64,000 nucleotides of DNA from Microbacterium invictum (lineage in GTDB: Bacteria > Actinomycetota > Actinomycetes > Actinomycetales > Microbacteriaceae), in the NCBI RefSeq assembly GCF_034421375.1, contig NZ_CP139779.1, positions 2,604,001 through 2,668,000 of the forward strand. The letters run 5' to 3'. This document shows, in pieces, positions 26,539 through 33,262 of this stretch. Every line of letters begins with the position of its first letter. The stretch's first letter is position 1. Below the pieces are notes generated by a model. The model did no database searches and had not been told where the DNA came from. It saw only the letters and a list, made by a program, of their open reading frames with translations. The position numbers and the translations under genes were made by a program.

Positions 26539-27011
26539 GCGGCAAGGGAGCACCGATCACGGTCGACGAGATCGACGCCGCGGGCCTGCAGGTCGTCGTT
26601 GTCGCCGGGACCTGGCACGCCACCATCACCGACGGCCTCATCGCCGGGGCCGAGCGCGTGCTCGACGCCTCCGGCGCCGACTACCGCATGGTGCGCGTCC
26701 CGGGCTCGTTCGAGCTGCCCGTCGCGGCGAAGGCCGCGCTGGACGCCGGAGCCGACGCGGTGGTGGCCCTCGGCGTGATCATCCGGGGCGGCACCCCGCA
26801 CTTCGAGTACGTCTCGGCCGCCGCGACCGACGGGCTCACGCGCGTGGCTCTCGACACCGGCAAGCCCGTCGGGTTCGGCGTCCTCACCCTCGACGACGAG
26901 CAGCAGGGTCTCGACCGCGCGGGGCTCGACGGGTCGAAGGAGGACAAGGGCGCCGAGGCCGCCGACGCCGCCCTGCGCACTGCGCTCGTGCTCCGGGCCC
27001 TGCGCGGCTGA
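26535..27011 (+). CDS. ribH: 6,7-dimethyl-8-ribityllumazine synthase
   Basis: Condenses the ribityl pyrimidine with DHBP, 158 aa, forming oligomeric (often 60-mer) shells. Motifs: [32 protein letters not shown] (catalytic His) and [20 protein letters not shown] start overlapping the ribBA stop by 4 nt. Last gene of the operon; the palindromic element starting at 27033 follows 22 nt later and may serve as the transcript end. Confidence 0.95.
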   Translation: MSGKGAPITVDEIDAAGLQVVVVAGTWHATITDGLIAGAERVLDASGADYRMVRVPGSFELPVAAKAALDAGADAVVALGVIIRGGTPHFEYVSAAATDGLTRVALDTGKPVGFGVLTLDDEQQGLDRAGLDGSKEDKGAEAADAALRTALVLRALRG

Positions 27012-27032
27012 TCCCCCGCCGCCGTCTCGGTT

Positions 27033-27103
27033 CGCGAGAGTGCATCGGGAGGCCGAGGATTCGGGGTCACCCCGCACTCGCGGCGCCCAGACGCACTCTC
27101 GCG
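27033..27103. repeat. 71-bp palindromic intergenic element, family A copy 1
   Basis: Ends are perfect 11-bp inverted repeats, CGCGAGAGTGC (27033-27043) and GCACTCTCGCG (27093-27103). An inner GGGGTCACCCC hairpin sits mid-element. A second copy of exactly the same length, reverse-complemented, is at 56749-56819, and about 60 of 71 bases agree by eye. It lies in the 180-nt gap after ribH, the only thing visible there besides the next promoter. Confidence 0.85.
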
Positions 27104-27178
27104 GGAGGGCCGGGGTGGGCGCGATGAGCGGGGGGACGCTTGAGGCGCGCCTTCCTGGCGGCGGCGCGGGCGGAGCCT

Positions 27179-27184
27179 TAACCT
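27179..27184 (+). promoter_or_regulatory. -10 box TAACCT, leaderless promoter
   Basis: TAACCT, 7 nt, then ATG 27192, no ribosome site. Confidence 0.5.
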
Positions 27185-27191
27185 CTGAGCT

Positions 27192-27542
27192 ATGGAATTC
27201 CTGCGCCACGTCGTCGTGCTCGTCCATCTCGTGGGATTCGCAGTGCTCTTCGGCGCCTGGGTCGTCGAGGCGGTCTCGCGCCGCCGTCAGGCGACCCGGG
27301 TCATGGACTGGGGTCTGCTCATCGCCGGGGTCGCCGGGCTGATCCTGGCCGCCCCCTGGCCGGCGGGCATCGAGCTGAACTACGCCAAGATCGGCGTGAA
27401 GCTCGTGATCCTCCTCGCCATCGGCGCCGTGATCGGCATCGCGCGTGCCCGCCAGCGCAGGACGGATGCCACGCCGCCCGCCCTCTTCTGGGCGATCGGC
27501 GTCCTGACCTTCGCCAACGCCGCCATCGCCGTGCTGTGGTGA
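27192..27542 (+). CDS. Small conserved membrane protein (four TM), function unknown
   Basis: 116 aa with four hydrophobic segments at about 5-25, 38-53, 63-82 and 95-114, and short charged loops (SRRRQATR, RARQRRTDA). The first segment carries His at VVVLVHLVGFA, reminiscent of CopD/DUF2269-like membrane proteins, but I cannot assign a family. It is 4 nt upstream of an MHS-type MFS transporter gene and likely co-transcribed with it, perhaps from the leaderless TAACCT promoter. Confidence 0.75.
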   Translation: MEFLRHVVVLVHLVGFAVLFGAWVVEAVSRRRQATRVMDWGLLIAGVAGLILAAPWPAGIELNYAKIGVKLVILLAIGAVIGIARARQRRTDATPPALFWAIGVLTFANAAIAVLW

Positions 27543-27546
27543 GACG

Positions 27547-29037
27547 ATGACGCAGACCGCAGACTCCGCCGCCGTTCCCACCCCCGCACCCGCTCCCGCG
27601 AACCCGCGTTCCCGCGTCATCACGGCGAGCCTCGTCGGCACGACGATCGAGTTCTACGACTTCTACGTCTACGCGACGGCGTCGGTGCTGGTCTTCCCTC
27701 TGCTGTTCTTCCCCACGGGCAACGACACCACCTCTCTCCTGGCCTCGTTCGGCGTCTTCGGTGCGGCGATGGTCGCCCGGCCGCTCGGCGCGGTCATCTT
27801 CGGGCACTTCGGCGATCGCTTCGGGCGGAAGGCCACGCTCGTGGCATCCCTCCTCACGATGGGGATCGCGACGTTTCTCATCGGGTGCCTTCCCACCTTC
27901 AACGACATCGGGTGGTGGGCCGCCCTCCTGCTGCTCGTCCTGCGGCTGGCCCAGGGCTTCGCCCTCGGTGGCGAATGGTCGGGCGCCGCGCTCGTGGCGA
28001 CCGAGAACGCGCCGAAGGGGAAGCGCGCCTGGTACGGCACGTTCCCGCAGCTGGGCGCGCCGCTCGGGTTCATCATCGCCAACTCGGTGTTCCTGACGAT
28101 CTACTTCCTCCTCCCCCATCCCGAGGATCCCGCGCTGCGATCGGATGCCTTCCTGGCGTGGGGATGGCGCGTGCCGTTCCTTTTCTCCGCCGTCATGGTG
28201 ATCATCGGCCTGTGGGTGCGCCTGCGCCTCGTGGAGTCGGGCACCTTCGTCAAGGCCGAGCAGAAGGGCGTCATCCGCCGCTTCCCCGTCGGCACGGTCC
28301 TGCGCCGCTACTGGCGGCAGGCGATCCTCGGCACGTTCATCATGCTCGCCACCTACGTGCTGTTCTACCTGATGACGCAGTTCACCCTGTCGTACGGCAC
28401 GAAACCCGCCGACCTCGAGACGGCCAGCGCTGCGGCGCGCGCCGCCGCCGAGTCGTCGGGCCGGGTCTTCGACGAAGCCGCCTTCGCCGCGCAGTTCTAT
28501 CCGGGGCTCGGCTTCGGCTACACCGACTTCGTGATCATGCAGATCATCGGCGTCGTCTTCTTCGGCATCTTCACGCTGCTGTCGGGTCCGATTGCCGATT
28601 CGATCGGCCGCCGGACGCTGCTGATGTGGATCACCGGCCTCATCATCGTGTTCGGGCTGTCGTTCTCGATCTTCCTGCTGCCCTCAGCGGACCCGAAATT
28701 CACCGGAGCCCTGACCCAGGCGTTCCTCATCCTCGGGTTCATGCTGATGGGCTGGAGTTTCGGGCCGATGGGCGCCGTGCTCCCCGAGCTCTTCCCGACC
28801 AATGTGCGGTACTCGGGGTCGGCGATCGCCTACAACGTCTCATCGATCCTCGGCGCGGCCGTCGCGCCGATCATCGCGGTGGCGCTGTGGCAGCTGGGCG
28901 GCGGCAACCCGTGGCTGGTCGGCCTCTATCTGTCGGCGATGGGCGTGCTGACCTTCATCGCCCTCGCGCTCGCGCCGGAGACGAAGAACGTCGACTACGA
29001 CGAGGATCTCGGTGTCGGCGCCACCGGTTCGCTCTGA
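27547..29037 (+). CDS. MFS transporter, metabolite:H+ symporter (MHS) type
   Basis: Proton symporter of the ProP/ShiA/KgtP group, 496 aa, twelve predicted membrane helices. TM1 begins SLVGTTIEFYDFYVYATA, the MHS hallmark, and the loop GHFGDRFGRKATL is the MFS motif A. A 45-residue polar insert between TM7 and TM8 (ETASAAARAAAESSGRVFDEAA) is longer than in E. coli ProP. The substrate is not determinable: compatible solutes, dicarboxylates or shikimate-like acids are known for the family. It ends 3 nt before the convergent LysE gene. Confidence 0.9.
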   Translation: MTQTADSAAVPTPAPAPANPRSRVITASLVGTTIEFYDFYVYATASVLVFPLLFFPTGNDTTSLLASFGVFGAAMVARPLGAVIFGHFGDRFGRKATLVASLLTMGIATFLIGCLPTFNDIGWWAALLLLVLRLAQGFALGGEWSGAALVATENAPKGKRAWYGTFPQLGAPLGFIIANSVFLTIYFLLPHPEDPALRSDAFLAWGWRVPFLFSAVMVIIGLWVRLRLVESGTFVKAEQKGVIRRFPVGTVLRRYWRQAILGTFIMLATYVLFYLMTQFTLSYGTKPADLETASAAARAAAESSGRVFDEAAFAAQFYPGLGFGYTDFVIMQIIGVVFFGIFTLLSGPIADSIGRRTLLMWITGLIIVFGLSFSIFLLPSADPKFTGALTQAFLILGFMLMGWSFGPMGAVLPELFPTNVRYSGSAIAYNVSSILGAAVAPIIAVALWQLGGGNPWLVGLYLSAMGVLTFIALALAPETKNVDYDEDLGVGATGSL

Positions 29038-29040
29038 GCC

Positions 29041-29670
29041 TCAGGCGGGCGCCCGGCGCGAGGTGGCGAGCCATGCCGCGAGCCCGAGCAGCACCGCGCC
29101 CGAGACACGCTCGAGCCACACCGCTCCGCGACGCTTGAGCGAGCGGATGACGCCGGAGCCGAGCACCGCGTAGCCCAACATGATCGCGAAGTCGAGCGCG
29201 CAGAAGACCGCACCGATGAGCACGTACTGCGGCAGCGGCGATGCGGCGGGATCGATGAACTGCGGCAGGAGCGCCCCGACGAAGAGGTACCCCTTGGGGT
29301 TGGTCACCGCGACGAGGAAGCTGCGGAGGAACAGCGCGCGGCGCGAGCCGCGCGGGTCGGCCGCCGGGTCGCCGTGCAGCAGCGCACCGCGCGCCAGCAG
29401 CATCCGGATCCCGAGGAAGGCGAGGTAGGCCACACCCACCCATTTGACGATCGTGAAGGCCACCTCGCTCGCCAGCAGCAGCGCCCCCAGACCCACGCCG
29501 ACCGCGACGACGAGGACGATGTCGGATGCGACGGCACCGAGCATCCCGGAGGTGGCCCGCCGGACTCCGTACCGGGATCCGTTCGCCAGGGCGAGGAGCA
29601 CCGTCGGCCCGGGGATGGCGATGGTGACGACCGCGGCGAGGGCGAAGCCGAGGAGGGTGGCGAGGTCCAC
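29041..29670 (-). CDS. LysE family amino-acid exporter
   Basis: 209 aa, six hydrophobic segments, RhtB/LysE fold. The N-terminal IAIPGPTVLLALANGSRYGVRRATSGMLG carries the PGP motif and G-rich loop of the family, and VTNPKGYLFVGALLPQF is also diagnostic. It exports small amino acids or homoserine-lactone-like compounds in relatives; the substrate here is unknown. GTG start with AGGGA upstream. Transcribed towards the MFS gene. Confidence 0.88.
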   Translation of the reverse strand: MDLATLLGFALAAVVTIAIPGPTVLLALANGSRYGVRRATSGMLGAVASDIVLVVAVGVGLGALLLASEVAFTIVKWVGVAYLAFLGIRMLLARGALLHGDPAADPRGSRRALFLRSFLVAVTNPKGYLFVGALLPQFIDPAASPLPQYVLIGAVFCALDFAIMLGYAVLGSGVIRSLKRRGAVWLERVSGAVLLGLAAWLATSRRAPA

Positions 29671-29741
29671 GGAGTCCCTTCGGTGACGGGGGCGCGCTGC
29701 GATCCGACGCAGTGGCGTCGAGTGTACGGCGAGGGGTGTCG

Positions 29742-30563
29742 TCAGTCGAGGAAGAGTGCGCGGAGCCGCTTCGTGGTGAAAATCAGGCCGACGGTGATCA
29801 TGACCGCGAAGTACAGCACGTGCCAGAGCATGCCCCAGCTGAGATCACCGAGCGTCAGACCCCGGATGAGCTCGACCCCGTGCCAGAGCGGGAGTGCCTG
29901 GATGACCGGGATGAGCCATTCGGGATAGACGCTCAACGGGTAGAACGTCGCCGAGAAGAGGAACATCGGCAGCATGACGAAGTTGATCCAGTCCATGTGC
30001 TGGAACGCCTTCATGTAGCTCGTGATCGCCATGCCGAGGCTGGCGAAGCCGAACGCGATGAGGAGCACCGCGGGGAGGGCGAGGATCGCCGTCCACGACA
30101 GGTTCAACCCCGCGATCTGCATGATCACCATGAAGCCGCTGGCGTACACCAGGCCCCGCAGCAGCGCGTAGAGGATCTCGCCGAGGGCGACATCGAGCGG
30201 GCCGAGCGACGTCGCGAGCATGCCTTCGTAGAGCTTGCCGTAGTTGAGCTTGAAGAAGACGTTCCACGTGGAGTCGTAGACCGCGCCGTTCATCGCCGAG
30301 ACGGCGAGGAGCGCGGGCGCGATGAAGGCGGCGTACGACACCTCCAGACCCGAGGCGGTCTGCACGTCGCCTATCAGCGCGCTCAATCCCACGCCCAGCG
30401 AGAGGAGGTAGAACACCGGCTCGAAGAAGCCCGACAGCACCACCACCCAGCTCGACGAACGCGCCGCGATGAGTCCGCGCTGCACGACGGCCTGCGGGTT
30501 GCCGGCCCACAGGGCGCGGACCCCGCCGGCGCGGATCTGCGGTCGGAGCATCGTCGCCGTCAT
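29742..30563 (-). CDS. ABC-2 type transporter permease (second)
   Basis: 273 aa, six membrane segments, ABC2_membrane family, similar to NodJ-type exporters (FFEPVFYLLSLGVGLSALIG, then FIAPALLAVSAMNGAVYDSTWNVFFKLNYGKLYEGMLATSL). It overlaps the first permease by 4 nt. With 30560-31438 and the ATPase 31435-32376 it forms a heterodimeric export system for an unknown lipid, polysaccharide or drug. Confidence 0.9.
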   Translation of the reverse strand: MTATMLRPQIRAGGVRALWAGNPQAVVQRGLIAARSSSWVVVLSGFFEPVFYLLSLGVGLSALIGDVQTASGLEVSYAAFIAPALLAVSAMNGAVYDSTWNVFFKLNYGKLYEGMLATSLGPLDVALGEILYALLRGLVYASGFMVIMQIAGLNLSWTAILALPAVLLIAFGFASLGMAITSYMKAFQHMDWINFVMLPMFLFSATFYPLSVYPEWLIPVIQALPLWHGVELIRGLTLGDLSWGMLWHVLYFAVMITVGLIFTTKRLRALFLD

Positions 30564-31438
30564 CGTGCGAGCCTCCGGGTGAAGACGCGCCGGGCGAGGA
30601 CGTAGCCGACGACGGTCAGCGCGATCAGGTAGGCGAGGTGGACGACGATCATGAGCAGGCTCTCACTCCGGCCGTACGTCACCAGGCGCCCGAGCTCGGT
30701 GGCGTGCCAGAGTGGCGAGATCCACCCCACGACCTGAAGCGCACCGAGGTTCGACAGCGGGTAGAACGTTCCGGAGAAGAGGAACATCGGCATGAAGATG
30801 AAGCGCTGGACGAGCGGGAGCTGCCCGCGGTCCTCTTCGAGCCGTCCGGCGTAGGCCATGAGGGGGACGCCGAAGGACAGCCCGGCGAGGATCGAGATGA
30901 AGATCGAGATCCAGCCCGTCTGAGGGTCGGGGATCGCCTGGAACACCCAGAGGAACAGGTAGTACGCTCCAGCGACGACGACCATGCGGGCCGTCGCGCC
31001 GAGGATGACGCCGTTGGCGATCTGCGGCGACGACAGGGCCGAGGCGTTGAACCCGTAGAAGTACCGCCGCCACTTGAACCCCGCCATCACGGGGTAGGTG
31101 AACTCCTCACTGGCGACAGCGATCGTGGCCGTCATGAGGAGCGCCGGGGCGACGAAGACGACGTAGTCGACCGAGACGCCGCCGTCGACGACATCCTGCT
31201 CGATGAGGGCGGCGAGCCCGAGGCCCAGGCCGAGGAGGTAGACGATCGGCTGCCCGAGGGCGCCTACCACGATCGTCCACCCGTAGGCGCGCATCGCCCG
31301 CACCATGTGCTCGGTGACGTACCACGACCCGTAGGCACGGGGTTTGCGACCCCACGCCAGCGCCTCGGCGCGCAGCTCGTCCAGGCTCGGCTGCGCGATC
31401 TTCGCCGTGGCCTGGTCGCTCGTCGGTTCCGCGCTCAT
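30560..31438 (-). CDS. ABC-2 type transporter permease (first)
   Basis: 292 aa, six membrane segments, paralogous to its downstream neighbour (shared GLGLGLAALI, then FVAPALLMTATIAVASEEFTYPVMAGFKWRRYFYG). A 45-residue cytoplasmic N-terminus precedes the first helix. Start and stop overlap the flanking genes by 4 nt each, so the three genes are a translationally coupled operon. Confidence 0.9.
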   Translation of the reverse strand: MSAEPTSDQATAKIAQPSLDELRAEALAWGRKPRAYGSWYVTEHMVRAMRAYGWTIVVGALGQPIVYLLGLGLGLAALIEQDVVDGGVSVDYVVFVAPALLMTATIAVASEEFTYPVMAGFKWRRYFYGFNASALSSPQIANGVILGATARMVVVAGAYYLFLWVFQAIPDPQTGWISIFISILAGLSFGVPLMAYAGRLEEDRGQLPLVQRFIFMPMFLFSGTFYPLSNLGALQVVGWISPLWHATELGRLVTYGRSESLLMIVVHLAYLIALTVVGYVLARRVFTRRLAR

Positions 31439-32376
31439 TCGATCAGCGACCTTCCCGTCAGGCGCAGGAAGACGTCCTCGAGGCTGGAGCGGCGGACGAG
31501 AGAGGTGATCGGTTCGAAACCGAGTCGGGTGACCCGCTCGAGGGCCCGCTCTCCGTCGTCGGTGTAGACGAGGATGCGATCGGGAAGCACCTCGACGCTG
31601 TCGCCGAGCCCCTGCAGCTGCGGAGCGACCTGCTCGTTGCGGTCGGAGCCGAAACGCACCTCGAGCACCTCGCGGCTCGAGTGCTCGCGGATGAGCGAGG
31701 CCGGGGTCCCCTCGGCCATGATGCGTCCCTTGTCCACGACGATGAGCCGATCGCAGAGCTGTTCGGCCTCGTCCATGTAGTGGGTCGTCAACACCAAGGT
31801 GGTGCCGCGTTCCTTCAGTCGGAACAGTCGATCCCAGAGGACGTGACGCGCCTGGGGGTCCAGACCCGTCGTCGGCTCGTCGAGCAGGAGGATGCGCGGA
31901 TCGTTGATGAGGCCGCGCGCGATCGTGAGCCGCCGCTTCATGCCGCCCGAGAGCTGCTCGACCTTGCTCTTGGACTTGTCCTCGAGCTGCGCGAACGCCA
32001 GCAGCTCGTCGGCCTTCTCGTGGCAGACCTTGCTGGGCAGACCGAAGTACCGGCCGTAGATGTAGAGGTTCTCGCGGGCGTTGAGCTCGCCGTCGAGGTT
32101 GTCCTGCTGCGGCACGACGCCCAGGCGCGAGCGGATCTCGGGCCCGTATCGGTCGGGGTCGAGACCGAGGATGCTCAGTTCCCCGCGCGTCCGCGTCGAC
32201 ACCGCGCCGATCATCTTCATCGTCGTGGACTTGCCTGCGCCGTTGGGGCCGAGGAGCCCGAAGGACTCGCCGGGTGCAACCTCGAACGACAGCCCGTCGA
32301 CGGCGACGAAGTCGGCCTTCCCCTTGGACGAATACGTCTTCACGAGGTTCTCGGCGCGGATCACGGGCTCAGGCAC
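31435..32376 (-). CDS. ABC-2 exporter ATP-binding protein (NodI/DrrA-like)
   Basis: 313 aa. One ATPase domain (residues about 7-235) with Walker A GPNGAGKSTTMK, Q-loop PQQDNLDGEL, signature LSGGMKRRLTIARGL, Walker B LLLDEPTTGLDPQAR and the H-loop TTHYMDEAEQL. The C-terminal 75 residues form a regulatory domain as in DrrA-type exporters. GTG start with TAGGGT 6 nt upstream (leaderless). Drives the two permeases encoded next; substrate unknown. Confidence 0.93.
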   Translation of the reverse strand: MPEPVIRAENLVKTYSSKGKADFVAVDGLSFEVAPGESFGLLGPNGAGKSTTMKMIGAVSTRTRGELSILGLDPDRYGPEIRSRLGVVPQQDNLDGELNARENLYIYGRYFGLPSKVCHEKADELLAFAQLEDKSKSKVEQLSGGMKRRLTIARGLINDPRILLLDEPTTGLDPQARHVLWDRLFRLKERGTTLVLTTHYMDEAEQLCDRLIVVDKGRIMAEGTPASLIREHSSREVLEVRFGSDRNEQVAPQLQGLGDSVEVLPDRILVYTDDGERALERVTRLGFEPITSLVRRSSLEDVFLRLTGRSLIE

Positions 32377-32382
32377 CGGACC

Positions 32383-32388
32383 ACCCTA
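32383..32388 (-). promoter_or_regulatory. -10 box TAGGGT, leaderless promoter of ABC-2 exporter operon
   Basis: On the minus strand, TAGGGT is followed by 6 nt and GTG 32376, with no ribosome site. Confidence 0.5.
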
Positions 32389-32530
32389 CCCGCGGGCTCC
32401 GACACGGCGGTCGCGCTCACCGGCCGTCCCGCGGCATCCGGTCTCCTGCTCTTCCGCCGGGCCGCGGCATCCATTCCCTGTCTCTGCCTCCGCCGCGTCG
32501 TTCGCCGCCCTTTTCCTTGGTTCCCCGCGT

Positions 32531-32585
32531 CGTTCGTCGCATATGCACTCCACAGGCGCGCTCCGGTGTACATCTGCGACGAACG
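32531..32585. repeat. 55-bp palindromic element, family C copy 1
   Basis: Arms CGTTCGTCGCA (32531-32541) and TGCGACGAACG (32575-32585) are exact complements, extended by ATG/CAT after one mismatch. The loop differs from copy 2, but the arms, the adjacent GTACATC and the total length are the same. It lies in the 649-nt gene-free stretch 32377-33025. Confidence 0.85.
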
Positions 32586-32672
32586 AAGCCGCGAGGGAGC
32601 GGCTGTGGGCCGGGTAGGGCGGCCGGATGCAGCCGTGCGGGGCAGCGTGCGAGGGCGGCGGTGTGGGGCAGC

Positions 32673-32760
32673 GGTGTGGGGGCGGCCGCTGCGGGGGCGG
32701 CGGGGCGGCGGTGTGGGGGCGGCCGCTGCGGGGGCGGCGGGGCGGCGGTGTGGGGGCGGC
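32673..32760. repeat. G-rich 37-bp tandem repeat array
   Basis: Two exact 37-nt units (32673-32709 and 32710-32746) start GGTGTGGGGGCGGCCGCTG and end GGGGCGGC. A 14-nt start of a third unit (32747-32760) follows, then a GGTGTAGGG remnant; degenerate copies precede. The plus strand is strikingly G-rich, with many runs of four or five G that could form quadruplexes. The array lies between the two family C palindromes. Confidence 0.85.
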
Positions 32761-32835
32761 GGTGTAGGGCCAGCCGTGCGGGCGCCGCGGAGACGGCGGT
32801 CGTCGCACGAGAAGCGGACCTCGTCCTATCCGATT

Positions 32836-32890
32836 CGTTCGTCGCAAATGCACGCCTATCCCCCTCGATCGCGTACATCTGCGACGAACG
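32836..32890. repeat. 55-bp palindromic element, family C copy 2
   Basis: Same arms and same 55-nt length as copy 1 (CGTTCGTCGCA at 32836-32846, TGCGACGAACG at 32880-32890), in the same orientation 305 nt downstream, with a different loop of about 20 nt. Confidence 0.85.
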
Positions 32891-32943
32891 AGCAAGGAGA
32901 GGGGGTGGGGGCGGCGCAGGCATCGGCGCGGGCGTGGACGCAC

Positions 32944-32988
32944 GTCAACCTCGGTTGACAATGGCACAAGACGTCACCTACGGTTGAC
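32944..32988. promoter_or_regulatory. Promoter with two overlapping inverted repeats before the small HTH gene
   Basis: TTGACA (32955-32960), 18 nt, TACGGT (32979-32984) form a good promoter. GTCAACC-TC-GGTTGAC (32944-32959) overlaps the -35 box, and a second, one-base-shorter site GTCACC-TACG-GTTGAC (32973-32988) overlaps the -10 box. A repressor bound here would block polymerase; the HTH protein encoded 38 nt downstream is the obvious candidate. Confidence 0.65.
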
Positions 32989-33025
32989 GACAGATCCCGC
33001 GCCGCGACCCAGAGGGAGAGAGACC

Positions 33026-33241
33026 GTGTCCAGCGACGACCTGCGCACACTGATCGGGTCCGCGCCCGATCCCGAACCCATCGCCGAGCTGCGACGACTC
33101 GCGGGGGTCCGCGTCGAGCTGTCGCGGGCCGAAGAGGTGCAGGTGCGTCGGGCGCGTACCCTCGGATACTCCTGGCAGGCCATCGCCGGGGCACTCGGTG
33201 TGAGCAAACAGGCAGCCCACAAGAAGTACGGTCGTAGGTGA
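33026..33241 (+). CDS. Small helix-turn-helix protein (71 aa)
   Basis: 71 aa, mostly helical, ending in a clear HTH: EVQVRRARTLGYSWQAIAGALGV with recognition helix SKQAAHKKYGRR. It resembles the C-terminal HTH of short actinobacterial regulators related to Clp-N/HTH proteins; I cannot name an exact family. GTG 33026 has GAGGGAGAGAGACC upstream; an in-frame TTG at 32984 lies inside the promoter and is rejected. The gene stops 21 nt before an ABC exporter gene and shares its promoter, so it may regulate both through the inverted repeats upstream. Confidence 0.75.
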   Translation: MSSDDLRTLIGSAPDPEPIAELRRLAGVRVELSRAEEVQVRRARTLGYSWQAIAGALGVSKQAAHKKYGRR

Positions 33242-33262
33242 GCCTTTCCCCCGGAGCATCCC

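Noticed and set aside
27012..27191. Gene in the ribH-membrane protein gap (27040-27342 frame)
   Set aside because: It would start inside the family A palindrome and overlap the real membrane-protein gene in another frame; its sequence has no coherent features.
32377..33000. Open frames across the G-rich repeat region (for example 32274-32987)
   Set aside because: They follow the tandem repeat composition, have no domain or ribosome site, and change frame between repeat copies.
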